Assembly (NCBI GenBank): GCA_007571185.1
Contig: RKRX01000098.1
Span: 1 to 16,921, forward strand
DNA length: 16,921 bases
Source: Oceanicaulis sp.
Lineage (GTDB): Bacteria > Pseudomonadota > Alphaproteobacteria > Caulobacterales > Maricaulaceae
Reading direction: 5' to 3'
Part shown: piece after piece, positions 7,371 to 14,934 of the stretch
Numbering within the stretch: position 1 is the stretch's first letter
Layout of the letters: every line of letters starts with the position of its first letter
Notes under the pieces: generated by a model
Told to the model about the DNA's origin: nothing
Databases searched by the model: none
Seen by the model: only the letters and a program-made list of their open reading frames with translations
Made by a program: the position numbers and the translations under genes

Positions 7371-8711
7371 ATGGCGTCAGCCGCAGAACAGCTTGCCCGG
7401 AACATGAATTTCGGGACTTTTGCCCGGGCGAAGGAGTTACAGAAGCGCATTGTGTTTACGCTTTTGGTTCTGGTGATTTACCGCATCGGCACTTTTGTGC
7501 CGGTTCCCGGCATTGATCCCGTGCAATTTGCTTTGGCTTTCCAGCAGCAAAGCCAAGGTGTGCTGGGCATGTTCAACATGATGTCTGGCGGCGCCGTGGA
7601 ACGTATGGCGATCTTCGCGCTGAATGTGATGCCTTATATCTCCGCCTCCATCATTATGCAGTTGATGGCGGCCACCGTGCCCAGCCTAGAGCGTCTAAAA
7701 AAGGAAGGCGGTGAAGCGGGGCGGAAACAGATCAACCAATATACACGCTACCTGACAGTGGTGTTGGCGGCGGGGCAGGCTCTGGGCATCGCTATCGCCA
7801 TGCAATCAGCCACTGATGGCGGCGGTTCGATCGCGATCGATCCCGGTTCATTTTTTCTGGCCACCACTGTCGTGACCCTGGTGGGCGGCACCATGTTCCT
7901 GCTGTGGCTAGGTGAGCAGATCACCGCGCGCGGTGTGGGCAATGGCGTCTCGTTGATCATTTTCGCCGGCATCATTGCCGAAATGCCCACGGCGCTGGTT
8001 CGAGCGCTACAGCAGGGCGCTACAGGTGCGCTGCCAGGTGGTGTGATCATCGCCATGATTGTAGGCATCGTGCTGGTGCTGACCTTCGTGGTGTTCATGG
8101 AACGTTCCCAGCGCCGTTTGCTGATCCAGTACCCCAAACGTCAAATGGGAAACCGTGTGATGGGTGGGGAATCGAGCTTCTTGCCGCTTAAGCTTAATAC
8201 CTCAGGCGTGATCCCCGCCATTTTCGCTTCCACGCTGTTGTTGCTGCCAGCCACCCTGGCGGGTTTTTCCAGCCAGTCCAGCCCTGGATGGATGCTCCAG
8301 CTGACTACGCTTTTAGGTTCAGGTCAGCCGCTGTTTCTGATTTTTTATGCGGCGATGATCGTCTTTTTCACTTTCTTCTACACCTCGCTGATTTTCAATC
8401 CTGAGGATACTGCGGACAATTTGAAGAAGCATGGTGGTTTCCTACCGGGTATCCGTCCTGGAAAGCGTACCGCAGAATACCTTGATTATGTTCTGACTCG
8501 TCTCACGGTGATTGGCGCAGGTTATCTAACCATTGTCTGTCTTTTGCCCGAGATGCTGCGAGCCCGGTATGAAATCCTCCCGTTTGGAACCTCCTTGCTT
8601 ATCGTGGTGTCGGTCACCCTTGATACTGTTGGTCAGGTCCAGTCTCACCTGCTAGCACACCAGTATGAAGGATTGATCAAAAAGACCCGGCTGAGAGGGC
8701 GCAGGCGATGA
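7371..8711 (+). CDS. secY: Preprotein translocase subunit SecY
   Basis: SecY is the protein-conducting channel of the Sec translocon in the inner membrane, working with SecE, SecG and SecA or the ribosome. The 446-residue product (E. coli 443) has ten predicted transmembrane segments. Family blocks visible are RIGTFVPVPGID (TM1 and following loop), FNMMSGGAVERMAIFALNVM, SASIIMQLMAATVPSLERLK, the GEQITARGVGNGVSLIIFAG segment, and NPEDTADNLKKHGGFLPGIRPG in the cytosolic loop important for SecA contact. The 80-base upstream spacer is the longest gap so far in the cluster and contains two hairpins. The stop overlaps the adk start by four bases (ATGA), indicating coupling. Confidence 0.99.
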   Translation: MASAAEQLARNMNFGTFARAKELQKRIVFTLLVLVIYRIGTFVPVPGIDPVQFALAFQQQSQGVLGMFNMMSGGAVERMAIFALNVMPYISASIIMQLMAATVPSLERLKKEGGEAGRKQINQYTRYLTVVLAAGQALGIAIAMQSATDGGGSIAIDPGSFFLATTVVTLVGGTMFLLWLGEQITARGVGNGVSLIIFAGIIAEMPTALVRALQQGATGALPGGVIIAMIVGIVLVLTFVVFMERSQRRLLIQYPKRQMGNRVMGGESSFLPLKLNTSGVIPAIFASTLLLLPATLAGFSSQSSPGWMLQLTTLLGSGQPLFLIFYAAMIVFFTFFYTSLIFNPEDTADNLKKHGGFLPGIRPGKRTAEYLDYVLTRLTVIGAGYLTIVCLLPEMLRARYEILPFGTSLLIVVSVTLDTVGQVQSHLLAHQYEGLIKKTRLRGRRR

Positions 8712-9298
8712 ATTTGATTCTATTCGGTCCTCCGGGCGCCGGCAAGGGCACCCAGGCCAGGCGTCTGGTTGCAGATTACGGCTGGTTGCAGTTGTCCACG
8801 GGTGATATGCTGCGCACCGTAGTTGCCGCAGGTGATGAACGGAGCCGCGAGATCAAGGACATCCTTGACCGGGGCGATCTGATCGCTGATGATGTCGTTA
8901 TCGCACTGATCAGGGATCGGTTGCCAAAAGCCGAAGGCGCTGGTGGTGCGATTTTCGATGGTTTTCCACGCACTGTGGCTCAGGCCAGGGCGCTAGACCA
9001 ACTCCTGCAATCGCGAAAGTCCGGGATTGACAAAGTCGTGCGCATGGTGGTGAACCAGGATGAGTTGGTGGCGCGCATGGGAAGGCGCGCCGCCGAAGAA
9101 GGCCGCGCTGATGACACCATTGAGGCGTTCAGAGTCCGGCTTGAAAATTACAACGCTTGGACAGTGCCGTTGATTCCCTATTATCGGGAACGAGGCAAAC
9201 TGTCTGATGTGAACGGTATGGGGAGCAGGAGCGAGGTGGCGTCGCGTATCGCGGTCGCTCTCGGTCTGTCGAACGCGGCAGGAACGCTGCCATCGTAG
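8708..9298 (+). CDS. adk: Adenylate kinase (short-LID, zinc-free form)
   Basis: Adenylate kinase interconverts ATP plus AMP with two ADP in the cytosol. The 196-residue protein has the P-loop GPPGAGKGT at residues 7-15, the AMP-binding region around STGDMLR (30-36), DGFPRT at 84-89, and the Arg-containing segment GRADDTIEAFRVRLENY. The long LID domain with Cys residues is absent, so it is the short form, in line with its length (E. coli 214). It starts on the ATG that overlaps the secY stop. Placement of adk directly after secY, with no rpmJ, is a common alphaproteobacterial order. A 130-base spacer separates it from rpsM. Confidence 0.97.
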   Translation: MNLILFGPPGAGKGTQARRLVADYGWLQLSTGDMLRTVVAAGDERSREIKDILDRGDLIADDVVIALIRDRLPKAEGAGGAIFDGFPRTVAQARALDQLLQSRKSGIDKVVRMVVNQDELVARMGRRAAEEGRADDTIEAFRVRLENYNAWTVPLIPYYRERGKLSDVNGMGSRSEVASRIAVALGLSNAAGTLPS

Positions 9299-9327
9299 TT
9301 GACGTGGGCAGTGCGCCCTTGTAGTAA
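9299..9327 (+). promoter_or_regulatory. Candidate internal promoter upstream of rpsM
   Basis: TTGACG at 9299-9304, immediately after the adk stop, is followed 17 bases later by TAGTAA (9322-9327). The -35 box is close to consensus and identical to the Caulobacter-type TTGACG; the -10 box is poor. If real, it would give the rpsM-rpsK-rpoA-rplQ block its own transcription start. Seen in sequence only. Confidence 0.25.
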
Positions 9328-9331
9328 GCGC

Positions 9332-9354
9332 CCTCCGCTCACGGAGGCGGCTTT
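9332..9354 (+). terminator. GC-rich hairpin in the adk-rpsM spacer
   Basis: CCTCCG (9332-9337) pairs perfectly with CGGAGG (9342-9347) around a 4-base loop CTCA. Two mismatches are followed by two more possible pairs outside. CGGCTTT follows. The stem is terminator-like, but the T-tract is only three bases, so strong intrinsic termination is unlikely. A partial terminator, a pausing site or a leader structure for rpsM translation are all possible. Confidence 0.35.
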
Positions 9355-9428
9355 GGGAGTGTGCTGTCTGGCAGCGTGGTGCTTTGGGAAGTTTGTGTTC
9401 CGGGCGTTTATGAAACAGGGAGAGTGCC

Positions 9429-9797
9429 GTGGCGCGTATTGCTGGCGTCAACATTCCGACCAACAAGCGCGTGACGATCGCGCTGCGCTATATCCATGGC
9501 ATTGGCCGGACTATGGCGGCGGAAATCTGCGAGAAGGTGGGCGTCCCCGCCGAGAAGCGTGTAAACCAACTCACCGACGCTGAAGTTCTGCAGATCCGCG
9601 AAGCCATCGATTCAGGTTACACCGTGGAAGGTGATTTGCGCCGTGAACGCGCCGTGAACGTGAAGCGTCTGATGGACCTTGGTTGCTACCGCGGACTGCG
9701 TCACCGCCGTGGTCTTCCAGTTCGTGGGCAGCGCACACATACCAATGCGCGCACCCGTAAGGGTCCGGCCAAGCCGATCGCCGGCAAGAAGAAGTAA
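9429..9797 (+). CDS. rpsM: 30S ribosomal protein S13 (GTG start)
   Basis: S13 lies at the top of the small-subunit head, forms bridges to L5 and contacts P-site tRNA. The 122-residue product (E. coli 118) starts with GTG and reads [15 protein letters not shown], then [13 protein letters not shown], a helix-two-turn-helix region, and the C-terminal [22 protein letters not shown] signature. GTG 9429 is supported by the exact family N-terminus and an AGGGAG ribosome-binding site at 9417-9422, 6 bases upstream. It opens the alpha-operon part of the cluster. Confidence 0.98.
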   Translation: MARIAGVNIPTNKRVTIALRYIHGIGRTMAAEICEKVGVPAEKRVNQLTDAEVLQIREAIDSGYTVEGDLRRERAVNVKRLMDLGCYRGLRHRRGLPVRGQRTHTNARTRKGPAKPIAGKKK

Positions 9798-9809
9798 AAA
9801 GGCAGGCTA

Positions 9810-10199
9810 ATGGCTAGAGAACTGTCCCGTGTCCGCCGTCGCGAACGTAAGAACATTACTGTTGGCGTCGCGCATGTGAATGCCAGCTTCAACAATACCA
9901 TGATCACGATCACTGACGCTCAAGGCAATGCGATCGCCTGGTCTTCGGCTGGCGCCATGGGATTCAAGGGCTCGCGTAAATCCACGCCATATGCCGCTCA
10001 GGTGGCTGCTGAAGATGCAGGTCGCAAAGCGCAGGAGCATGGCGTCAAGACACTGGGAGTGAAAGTCTCCGGTCCCGGTTCAGGCCGTGAGTCTGCTTTA
10101 CGCGCTCTGCAGTCTATTGGCTTCACAATCACAGCGATTCACGATGTGACTGCGATTCCGCACAATGGCTGCCGTCCGCCCAAACGCCGTCGCGTTTGA
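9810..10199 (+). CDS. rpsK: 30S ribosomal protein S11
   Basis: S11 forms part of the small-subunit platform near the E site and mRNA exit. At 129 residues it equals E. coli S11. It contains [40 protein letters not shown] and the C-terminal [12 protein letters not shown] end, all diagnostic. It starts 12 bases after rpsM with a modest AAAAGG ribosome-binding site (9797-9802). A 73-base spacer to rpoA follows. Confidence 0.98.
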   Translation: MARELSRVRRRERKNITVGVAHVNASFNNTMITITDAQGNAIAWSSAGAMGFKGSRKSTPYAAQVAAEDAGRKAQEHGVKTLGVKVSGPGSGRESALRALQSIGFTITAIHDVTAIPHNGCRPPKRRRV

Positions 10200-10272
10200 T
10201 TTGATGTTGGCACGCACGCGCTGAAGGCAAAGATTTGATATGGCGCGCCGCGCACCTGAAGGGATGATGTCT

Positions 10273-11292
10273 ATGATTGAAAATAATTGGCAGAACCTGA
10301 TCCGTCCAATGAAGCCGGAGATTCAACCTGGCTTTGATCCGGTGCGTCAAGCCAAAATCATTGCTGGACCGCTTGAGCGCGGCTTTGGCATGACCTTGGG
10401 GAATGCGCTGCGCCGTATTCTGTTGTCTTCTTTGCAGGGTGCGTCAATCACAGCGGTGCAGATTGATTCTGTCTTGCACGAATTCTCGTCTATCAAGGGT
10501 GTGAGAGAAGATGTCACCGACATCGTCCTGAACCTCAAGCAAGTTGCCCTGAGCATGCATTGCGAAGGTCCCAAGCGCTTGATCCTGAAGAAAAGCGGGC
10601 CCGGTGAAGTCGTTGCCGGCGACATTGAGGAAACTGCTGATGTCGAGATCGTCAACAAAGATCACATAATTTGCACCCTCGACGAGGATGCCGAAGTGCG
10701 TATGGTCCTGACCGTGGACACTGGAAAAGGCTACGTGCCCGCTGATCGCAACCGCCCCGAAGATGCCCCGATCGGCATGATAAGCATTGATGCTCTGTAC
10801 AGCCCTGTCAAGCGCGTGGCCTATCGGGTGGAAGACACCCGTGAAGGTCAGATTCTCGACTATGACAAGCTGATCCTGGATGTGGAAACCAACGGTGCGG
10901 TGTCACCTGAGGATGCTGTGGCCTACGCTGCTCGCATCCTGCAGGACCAGTTCCAGATCTTCGTAAATTTCGAAGAACATTCTGAAGCCCGTTCAACTGA
11001 GGGTGGCGAGCCCGAGCTTGGCTTCAATCCGGCTCTTCTGAAGAAAGTCGACGAATTGGAACTTTCTGTGCGTTCGGCGAATTGCCTGAAGAACGACAAT
11101 ATCGTTTACATCGGCGACCTGATCCGGAAGTCTGAGACGGAAATGCTCCGCACCCCGAATTTCGGTCGCAAGTCTCTCAACGAGATCAAGGAAGTTCTTG
11201 CCCAGGTGGGCTTGCATCTGGGTATGGATGCACCGAACTGGCCGCCGGAGAATATCGAAGATGTCGCCAGAAAACTTGAGGATCAAATCTAG
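10273..11292 (+). CDS. rpoA: DNA-directed RNA polymerase subunit alpha
   Basis: The alpha dimer scaffolds RNA polymerase assembly and, through its C-terminal domain, binds UP elements and activators. I use ATG 10273 ([12 protein letters not shown]), giving 339 residues, because this is the family N-terminus and an AAGGG ribosome-binding site ends at 10263, 9 bases away. The frame is open from 10240, and ATGs at 10264 and 10267 lie too close to that site. The N-terminal domain has [20 protein letters not shown] and [20 protein letters not shown]. The C-terminal domain (from about residue 255) keeps the DNA-contact motif VRSANCL with Arg267 and Asn270, and [12 protein letters not shown]. Confidence 0.98.
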   Translation: MIENNWQNLIRPMKPEIQPGFDPVRQAKIIAGPLERGFGMTLGNALRRILLSSLQGASITAVQIDSVLHEFSSIKGVREDVTDIVLNLKQVALSMHCEGPKRLILKKSGPGEVVAGDIEETADVEIVNKDHIICTLDEDAEVRMVLTVDTGKGYVPADRNRPEDAPIGMISIDALYSPVKRVAYRVEDTREGQILDYDKLILDVETNGAVSPEDAVAYAARILQDQFQIFVNFEEHSEARSTEGGEPELGFNPALLKKVDELELSVRSANCLKNDNIVYIGDLIRKSETEMLRTPNFGRKSLNEIKEVLAQVGLHLGMDAPNWPPENIEDVARKLEDQI

Positions 11293-11338
11293 GAAGCGTG
11301 TCGCCAAGCGTTTCTGACCGGATTTAGGGAGAACACCC

Positions 11339-11728
11339 ATGCGTCACGGCGTTGCTCATCGCAAACTTAACCGTACGGCATCCCACCGTCGCGCCATGTT
11401 TGCCAATATGGCTGCGTCGCTGATTGAGCATGAGCAGATTGTCACCACTTTGCCCAAGGCCAAGGAACTTGGGCCGATCATGGACAAGCTGGTCACCTTG
11501 GCAAAACGCGGTGATCTGCACGCCCGCCGTCAAGCGATCTCGAAAGTCCGCAATAAAGAGCAAGTTTCCAAACTCTTTGAAATTCTGGGCCCGCGTTATG
11601 CCGAACGTCAGGGAGGTTATAGTCGTGTACTGAAAGCGGGCTTCCGCCATGGTGACAATGCACCGATGGCTGTGATCGAGCTGGTTGATCGCGACCCGTC
11701 CGCCAAGAGAAAAGGTGCGGAAGATTAA
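11339..11728 (+). CDS. rplQ: 50S ribosomal protein L17
   Basis: L17 sits at the bottom of the large subunit near the exit tunnel. The 129-residue product (E. coli 127) begins [20 protein letters not shown], continues with [30 protein letters not shown], and ends with [19 protein letters not shown], all family signatures. An AGGGAGA ribosome-binding site (11326-11332) sits 6 bases from the ATG. It is the last gene of the ribosomal cluster; a 335-base non-coding region follows. Confidence 0.98.
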   Translation: MRHGVAHRKLNRTASHRRAMFANMAASLIEHEQIVTTLPKAKELGPIMDKLVTLAKRGDLHARRQAISKVRNKEQVSKLFEILGPRYAERQGGYSRVLKAGFRHGDNAPMAVIELVDRDPSAKRKGAED

Positions 11729-11752
11729 GTCGTTTAATCCCGAGCAGGATAG

Positions 11753-11782
11753 CGCCTAGCCCCGTTAGAAAGGCGATGTTTT
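11753..11782 (+). terminator. Weak candidate terminator after rplQ
   Basis: CGCCT (11753-11757) can pair with AGGCG (11771-11775), with TGTTTT following at 11777-11782. The stem is only five base pairs and the loop 13 bases, so this is a weak intrinsic terminator at best. An overlapping AGGC-GCCT pairing (11771-11774 with 11783-11786) is an alternative fold. The position, 25 bases after the end of the ribosomal cluster, is where a terminator is expected. Confidence 0.25.
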
Positions 11783-11791
11783 GCCTGCAAG

Positions 11792-11820
11792 TTGCTGGAC
11801 GATGAGGGCGCGCCTATATC
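11792..11820 (+). promoter_or_regulatory. Candidate promoter for the DegP/DegQ-like protease gene
   Basis: TTGCTGG (11792-11798) and CCTATATC (11813-11820) are separated by 14 bases. Compared with the Caulobacter housekeeping consensus TTGaCgS-N10-14-GCTANAWC, the -10 element differs only at its first base and the -35 element matches 5 of 7. In E. coli terms it is TTGCTG-17-TATATC. Transcription from here would leave a leader of about 235 bases before the protease start. Confidence 0.4.
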
Positions 11821-12063
11821 CAGAATGTCGCGGATACTCTGATTCATGGGTTTCGGTAGTGGTGCGATTGGCCAGAAGGCGCTCATGTTCGACAGGGTCT
11901 TGTTGTCCGCGATGCACTGCACAAATATAGGTCAGCTTCAGGCGGGGGTGTCTGAATATCTCGTGAGACCGTAACCGGCTCCGGCCAGCTGTTTCTATCC
12001 ATCCGTGATCAGATCAGAGTTTGTTTGTGTGATTCAACACTAATGGCAGAAGAGGATCATTCT

Positions 12064-13461
12064 ATGATTGGAGCTGTTCTCAAGGCGTTCGCACTCGCGT
12101 TGATGATCGGCGCCCCGATCATTCCGGCCATAGCTCATGACCGCGCGACGCCTGATAACCGGACCCAGATGCAACTGTCTTTCGCACCCGTGGTGCGTGA
12201 AGCGGCGCCGGCTGTGGTCAATGTGTATTCCCGACGGGTCATCGCCCAACGCACGCCTTTCTCCGGTGATCCATTCTTTGAGCGGTTCTTTGGACCCCAG
12301 GTGCGCGAGCAGGAGGTGAACTCTCTGGGCTCTGGTGTGATTGTGGACCCCTCAGGCGTGATCGTCACCAACAATCATGTGGTCCAGGGGGCGCAGGATT
12401 TGACCGTGGTGCTCTCCGATCGCCGCGAGTATAGAGCTGAATTGCTTCTGGCTGATGAACGCACCGACCTGGCTGTGCTTCAGGTCAAGGCGGACGAACC
12501 ACTACCGATTCTGCCCTATGATGAAACCGCCGACAGCGAAGTGGGCGATCTGGTGCTTGCCATCGGCAACCCGTTCGGGGTAGGCCAGACGGTCACTTCC
12601 GGTATTATTTCCGCGCTGGCGCGGACCGATGTGGGCATTACCGATTATGCTTTCTTCATCCAGACCGATGCGGCGGTGAACCCTGGTAATTCCGGCGGTG
12701 CGCTGGTGAATATGGATGGTGAGCTGATCGGAGTGAACACCGCGATCTTCTCGCGCTCGGGCGGGTCAAACGGGATTGGTTTCGCTATTCCCGTTGAGAT
12801 GGTGCAGACCGTGGTCGCCGCCGCGCTTCAAGATGGTGAGATCATTCGCCCCTGGCTGGGTGCGCGCTTGCAGTCAGTGACCTCCGATCTGGCCAGCTCT
12901 CTGGGTCTGGACAGACCCCGGGGCGCTATTGTGGCCGAGATATGGGATGACGGTGCGGCGGATCGCGCTGGTCTGGAACAGGGCGATGTGGTGACCGCCG
13001 TAGATGGTGTAGAAATCAATGACGAGGCGGGCGCCCGTTTCCGTTTCGCCACGCGCATGATCGGGGAGATCGCGAATATCACTGTGCTGCGCAATGGCCG
13101 AGAACAGGTGCTGACGGTCCTGGCTGAAGTCGCTCCCGGATCTGTGGATGGCGCAAAGATCACAGTGTCAGGGCAGAACCCTCTGCGGGGCGCAGAGCTC
13201 GTTCAGCTCAACCCGGCCTTCAATGAGCAAAACGGCCTTGATCCATTCATCAAAGGGGTGCTGGTCACCCGCGTGGAACGTCGGTCGGCGGCTCGGTATT
13301 TCGGTTTCCGGCCAGGTGATCGCATTCTTAGCTTGGGTGATGAGCAGGTTAACACATTGATTGATCTCGATCGTGTCCTGCGTGAGCGCGATGGCGCGGA
13401 TGACTGGCCGGTGGAGATTGAGCGGCGCGGCGAACGCGTCAGTCGGACACTCTCGCTATAG
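12064..13461 (+). CDS. Periplasmic HtrA-family serine protease (DegP/DegQ-like)
   Basis: This is a trypsin-like Do-family endopeptidase that degrades misfolded envelope proteins. The 465-residue product has a signal peptide (residues 1-24, probable cleavage after AIA). The catalytic triad is His105 (TNNHVV), Asp135 (ERTDLAVL) and Ser210 (NPGNSGGAL). PDZ1 starts near IRPWLGA (261-267) and PDZ2 near GVLVTRV (398-404). The loop before the protease core (SGDPFFERFFGPQVREQEV) is short, more like DegQ than DegP. ATG 12064 is preferred because it directly opens the signal peptide and AGAGGA lies 7 bases upstream; in-frame ATGs at 12043 and further upstream add a charged segment. I saw no extracytoplasmic-sigma type GGAAC box upstream. 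Which of the DegP, DegQ or MucD names fits is uncertain. Confidence 0.93.
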   Translation: MIGAVLKAFALALMIGAPIIPAIAHDRATPDNRTQMQLSFAPVVREAAPAVVNVYSRRVIAQRTPFSGDPFFERFFGPQVREQEVNSLGSGVIVDPSGVIVTNNHVVQGAQDLTVVLSDRREYRAELLLADERTDLAVLQVKADEPLPILPYDETADSEVGDLVLAIGNPFGVGQTVTSGIISALARTDVGITDYAFFIQTDAAVNPGNSGGALVNMDGELIGVNTAIFSRSGGSNGIGFAIPVEMVQTVVAAALQDGEIIRPWLGARLQSVTSDLASSLGLDRPRGAIVAEIWDDGAADRAGLEQGDVVTAVDGVEINDEAGARFRFATRMIGEIANITVLRNGREQVLTVLAEVAPGSVDGAKITVSGQNPLRGAELVQLNPAFNEQNGLDPFIKGVLVTRVERRSAARYFGFRPGDRILSLGDEQVNTLIDLDRVLRERDGADDWPVEIERRGERVSRTLSL

Positions 13462-13473
13462 ACGTTATCGAGA

Positions 13474-13498
13474 ATGGTCTAGAGCCGCTTTCTCTCCA
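13474..13498. terminator. Possible weak hairpin between convergent protease gene and purD
   Basis: In the 52-base convergent gap, ATGG (13474-13477) and AGAG (13481-13484) can pair with CTCT (13492-13495) and CCAT (13496-13499), leaving a three-base bulge and a 7-base loop. There is no T-run on either side. A shared weak terminator for the two convergent genes is possible but poorly supported. Confidence 0.15.
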
Positions 13499-13513
13499 TG
13501 ACATACACGGGCT

Positions 13514-14806
13514 TTACTGTCTCGCCAAGGCCCGCCAGGCGATGTCGCGACGATAAATGCCCTCTGGCCAGTCAATAACATCCACGGCGCTATAAGCTCG
13601 CTCCATAGCCTGTTTTAGGGTGACGCCCACGGCGGTCACAGTCAGAACCCGACCACCCGCCGCGATGAGTTCGCCCGCATCATTGGTTCCGGCGCCGGCG
13701 TGGAAGAGGGTGACGCCCTCGATTTCTCCGGCCGTCTCAGTGTTCCTGATCACCGCACCTTTTTCATACGACCCCGGATAGCCTCGAGCGGCCATGACCA
13801 CAGTGACGGCAGGGCGGGTCTGATTCACGGCGGGCAGCAGCGCCCGAAAATCCCGTTCAGGCATGCCGCCGGTGGCGCAGGCTAATAAGGCCGGTACGAT
13901 GTCATCGGGCATGGCGGCCATCAGAACCTGGCATTCAGGATCGCCGAATCGGACATTGAACTCCACCACCTTGGGTCCTTCGGATGTGATCATCAATCCG
14001 ATGTAAAGCACGCCCTGATAGGGGTGGCCGGCATGGTTGAGCTCATCGAGCACGGGGGCGGTGATGGTTTCATCCACTTCAGCTAGCAGCGCCTCGGTCA
14101 TCACCGGCGCAGGGCAATAGGCGCCCATGCCGCCGGTATTGGGGCCTTCGTCATGATCAAGCAGGCGCTTGTGATCCTGGCAAGAGGGCAATGTGATGCG
14201 GTTCACACCGTCGGTTAGCACGAAAATACTGGCTTCCTCACCTGTCATGAACTCTTCGATGACCAGTTCGGTAGAGGCGGCGCCGAACTTACCTGAAAGC
14301 ATATTCTCAATTTCCGTTTCCGCCTCTTTTAGAGTGGGAAGAATCACCACGCCCTTGCCAGCGGCCAGACCATCAGCTTTGAGTACATAAGGGGCGCTGA
14401 GTGTGCGTAGAAACGCTTTGGCCTGATCAGCCTGTGTGAACCGGCCATAAGCGGCGGTGGGTACGTCCAGCCTGGTCATGAGATCTTTGGCAAAGCCTTT
14501 GGAAGCTTCCAGCCTGGCAGGTTCCTTGTTGGGACCGAACACGTCAAAGCCCCGTGCGCGCAGCTGATCAGCGATGCCTAGCGCCAGGGGAGCCTCAGGG
14601 CCGATCACGATCAGGTCGGGCGCTAGCTGCAGGGCCAGTTTCTCCAAGTTTTCCATGTCATTCACGGCCACATCAAAACAAGGACCGATCTGATCCATGG
14701 CGACGCTGCCGGGAGCGGACCAGATAGTGTCCACGAGCGGGCTGCGGGACATTTTCCACGCCAGAGCGTGTTCACGTCCGCCAGATCCGATGATGAGAAT
14801 GTTCAT
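13514..14806 (-). CDS. purD: Phosphoribosylamine-glycine ligase (GAR synthetase)
   Basis: PurD performs the second step of de novo purine synthesis, joining phosphoribosylamine and glycine with ATP. The 430-residue product (E. coli 429) is a complete ATP-grasp enzyme. NILIIGSGGREHALAWK is at residues 2-18. FGPNKEPARLEASKGFAK (90-107) precedes KADGLAAGKGV (143-153). GEEAS is at 189-193, DHKR at 211-214, GPNTGGMGAY at 221-230, and EFNVRFGDPE at 282-291 carries metal and ATP ligands. The start ATG at 14806 is preceded on the minus strand by AGAGG. It converges with the protease gene and is divergent from xseA, a pairing I recall as common in Alphaproteobacteria. Confidence 0.98.
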   Translation of the reverse strand: MNILIIGSGGREHALAWKMSRSPLVDTIWSAPGSVAMDQIGPCFDVAVNDMENLEKLALQLAPDLIVIGPEAPLALGIADQLRARGFDVFGPNKEPARLEASKGFAKDLMTRLDVPTAAYGRFTQADQAKAFLRTLSAPYVLKADGLAAGKGVVILPTLKEAETEIENMLSGKFGAASTELVIEEFMTGEEASIFVLTDGVNRITLPSCQDHKRLLDHDEGPNTGGMGAYCPAPVMTEALLAEVDETITAPVLDELNHAGHPYQGVLYIGLMITSEGPKVVEFNVRFGDPECQVLMAAMPDDIVPALLACATGGMPERDFRALLPAVNQTRPAVTVVMAARGYPGSYEKGAVIRNTETAGEIEGVTLFHAGAGTNDAGELIAAGGRVLTVTAVGVTLKQAMERAYSAVDVIDWPEGIYRRDIAWRALARQ

Positions 14807-14854
14807 ATCCGCCTCTGGAGTGAGAAAGGTTCGTCTTCATACCCAATTTGAAAG

Positions 14855-14884
14855 GTGAATGGCTTTCCCCGATTCGCCCGTCAA
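14855..14884 (-). promoter_or_regulatory. Possible purD promoter (-35 only well matched)
   Basis: On the minus strand TTGACGG (14884-14878) matches the TTGaCgS consensus exactly. The -10 region at the expected distance, GCCATTCA (14863-14856), is poor. Transcription from here would leave a leader of roughly 40-45 bases before the purD ATG at 14806. Confidence 0.25.
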
Positions 14885-14915
14885 CAGCGCTTGCACTATG
14901 GCATTGACGCGAATC
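14871..14915. repeat. Imperfect inverted repeat in the purD-xseA intergenic region
   Basis: The left arm GATTCGCCCGTCAA (14871-14884) is the reverse complement of the right arm TTGACGCGAATC (14904-14915), apart from a two-base CC insertion. The arms are 19 bases apart. Each arm places TTGACG on the strand facing its own gene: 14904-14909 on plus for xseA, and 14884-14879 on minus for purD. This may be an operator, paired -35 elements, or a hairpin in either transcript. Confidence 0.55.
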
Positions 14916-14927
14916 CTTGGCTAGAAT
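14904..14927 (+). promoter_or_regulatory. Candidate xseA promoter giving a leaderless transcript
   Basis: TTGACGC (14904-14910) matches the Caulobacter -35 consensus TTGaCgS fully, and GCTAGAAT (14920-14927) matches GCTANAWC at all but the last position. The spacer is 9 bases, one below the usual 10-14. The expected transcription start would fall at about 14933-14936, on or next to the xseA ATG at 14935. No good ribosome-binding site precedes that ATG, which fits leaderless translation. Confidence 0.45.
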
Positions 14928-14934
14928 CGCCCAG

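Larger units (their letters stand above)
11729..12063. other. 335-base non-coding region between rplQ and the protease gene
   Basis: This is the longest gap in the window. No frame on either strand gives a credible gene: a 62-codon minus-strand frame at 11734-11922 would start on GTG without a ribosome-binding site and resembles nothing I know. The region holds a weak terminator candidate near its left end, a promoter candidate at 11792-11820, and the protease ribosome-binding site AGAGGA at 12051-12056. The remaining part (about 11830-12040) shows only weak short inverted repeats such as TATCC-GGATA at 11816-11835. I see no recognisable riboswitch or RNA family. Confidence 0.6.

Noticed and set aside
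10240..10272. Upstream extension of rpoA (start at 10240, 10264 or 10267)
   Set aside because: The family N-terminus is MIE-NW at 10273, and the AAGGG ribosome-binding site ending at 10263 fits only that start.
11734..11922. A 62-codon minus-strand frame in the rplQ-protease gap
   Set aside because: GTG start with no ribosome-binding site, no recognised motif, and composition not convincingly coding. It would need conservation in relatives to be reconsidered.
11903..11931. TTGTCC-17-TATAGG as a second promoter for the protease gene
   Set aside because: Fits E. coli spacing but matches the alphaproteobacterial -10 pattern poorly; the candidate at 11792-11820 is better.
12025..12063. Upstream extension of the protease start
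   Set aside because: It would add an acidic segment before the signal peptide; ATG 12064 has a well-placed AGAGGA and directly begins the signal sequence.
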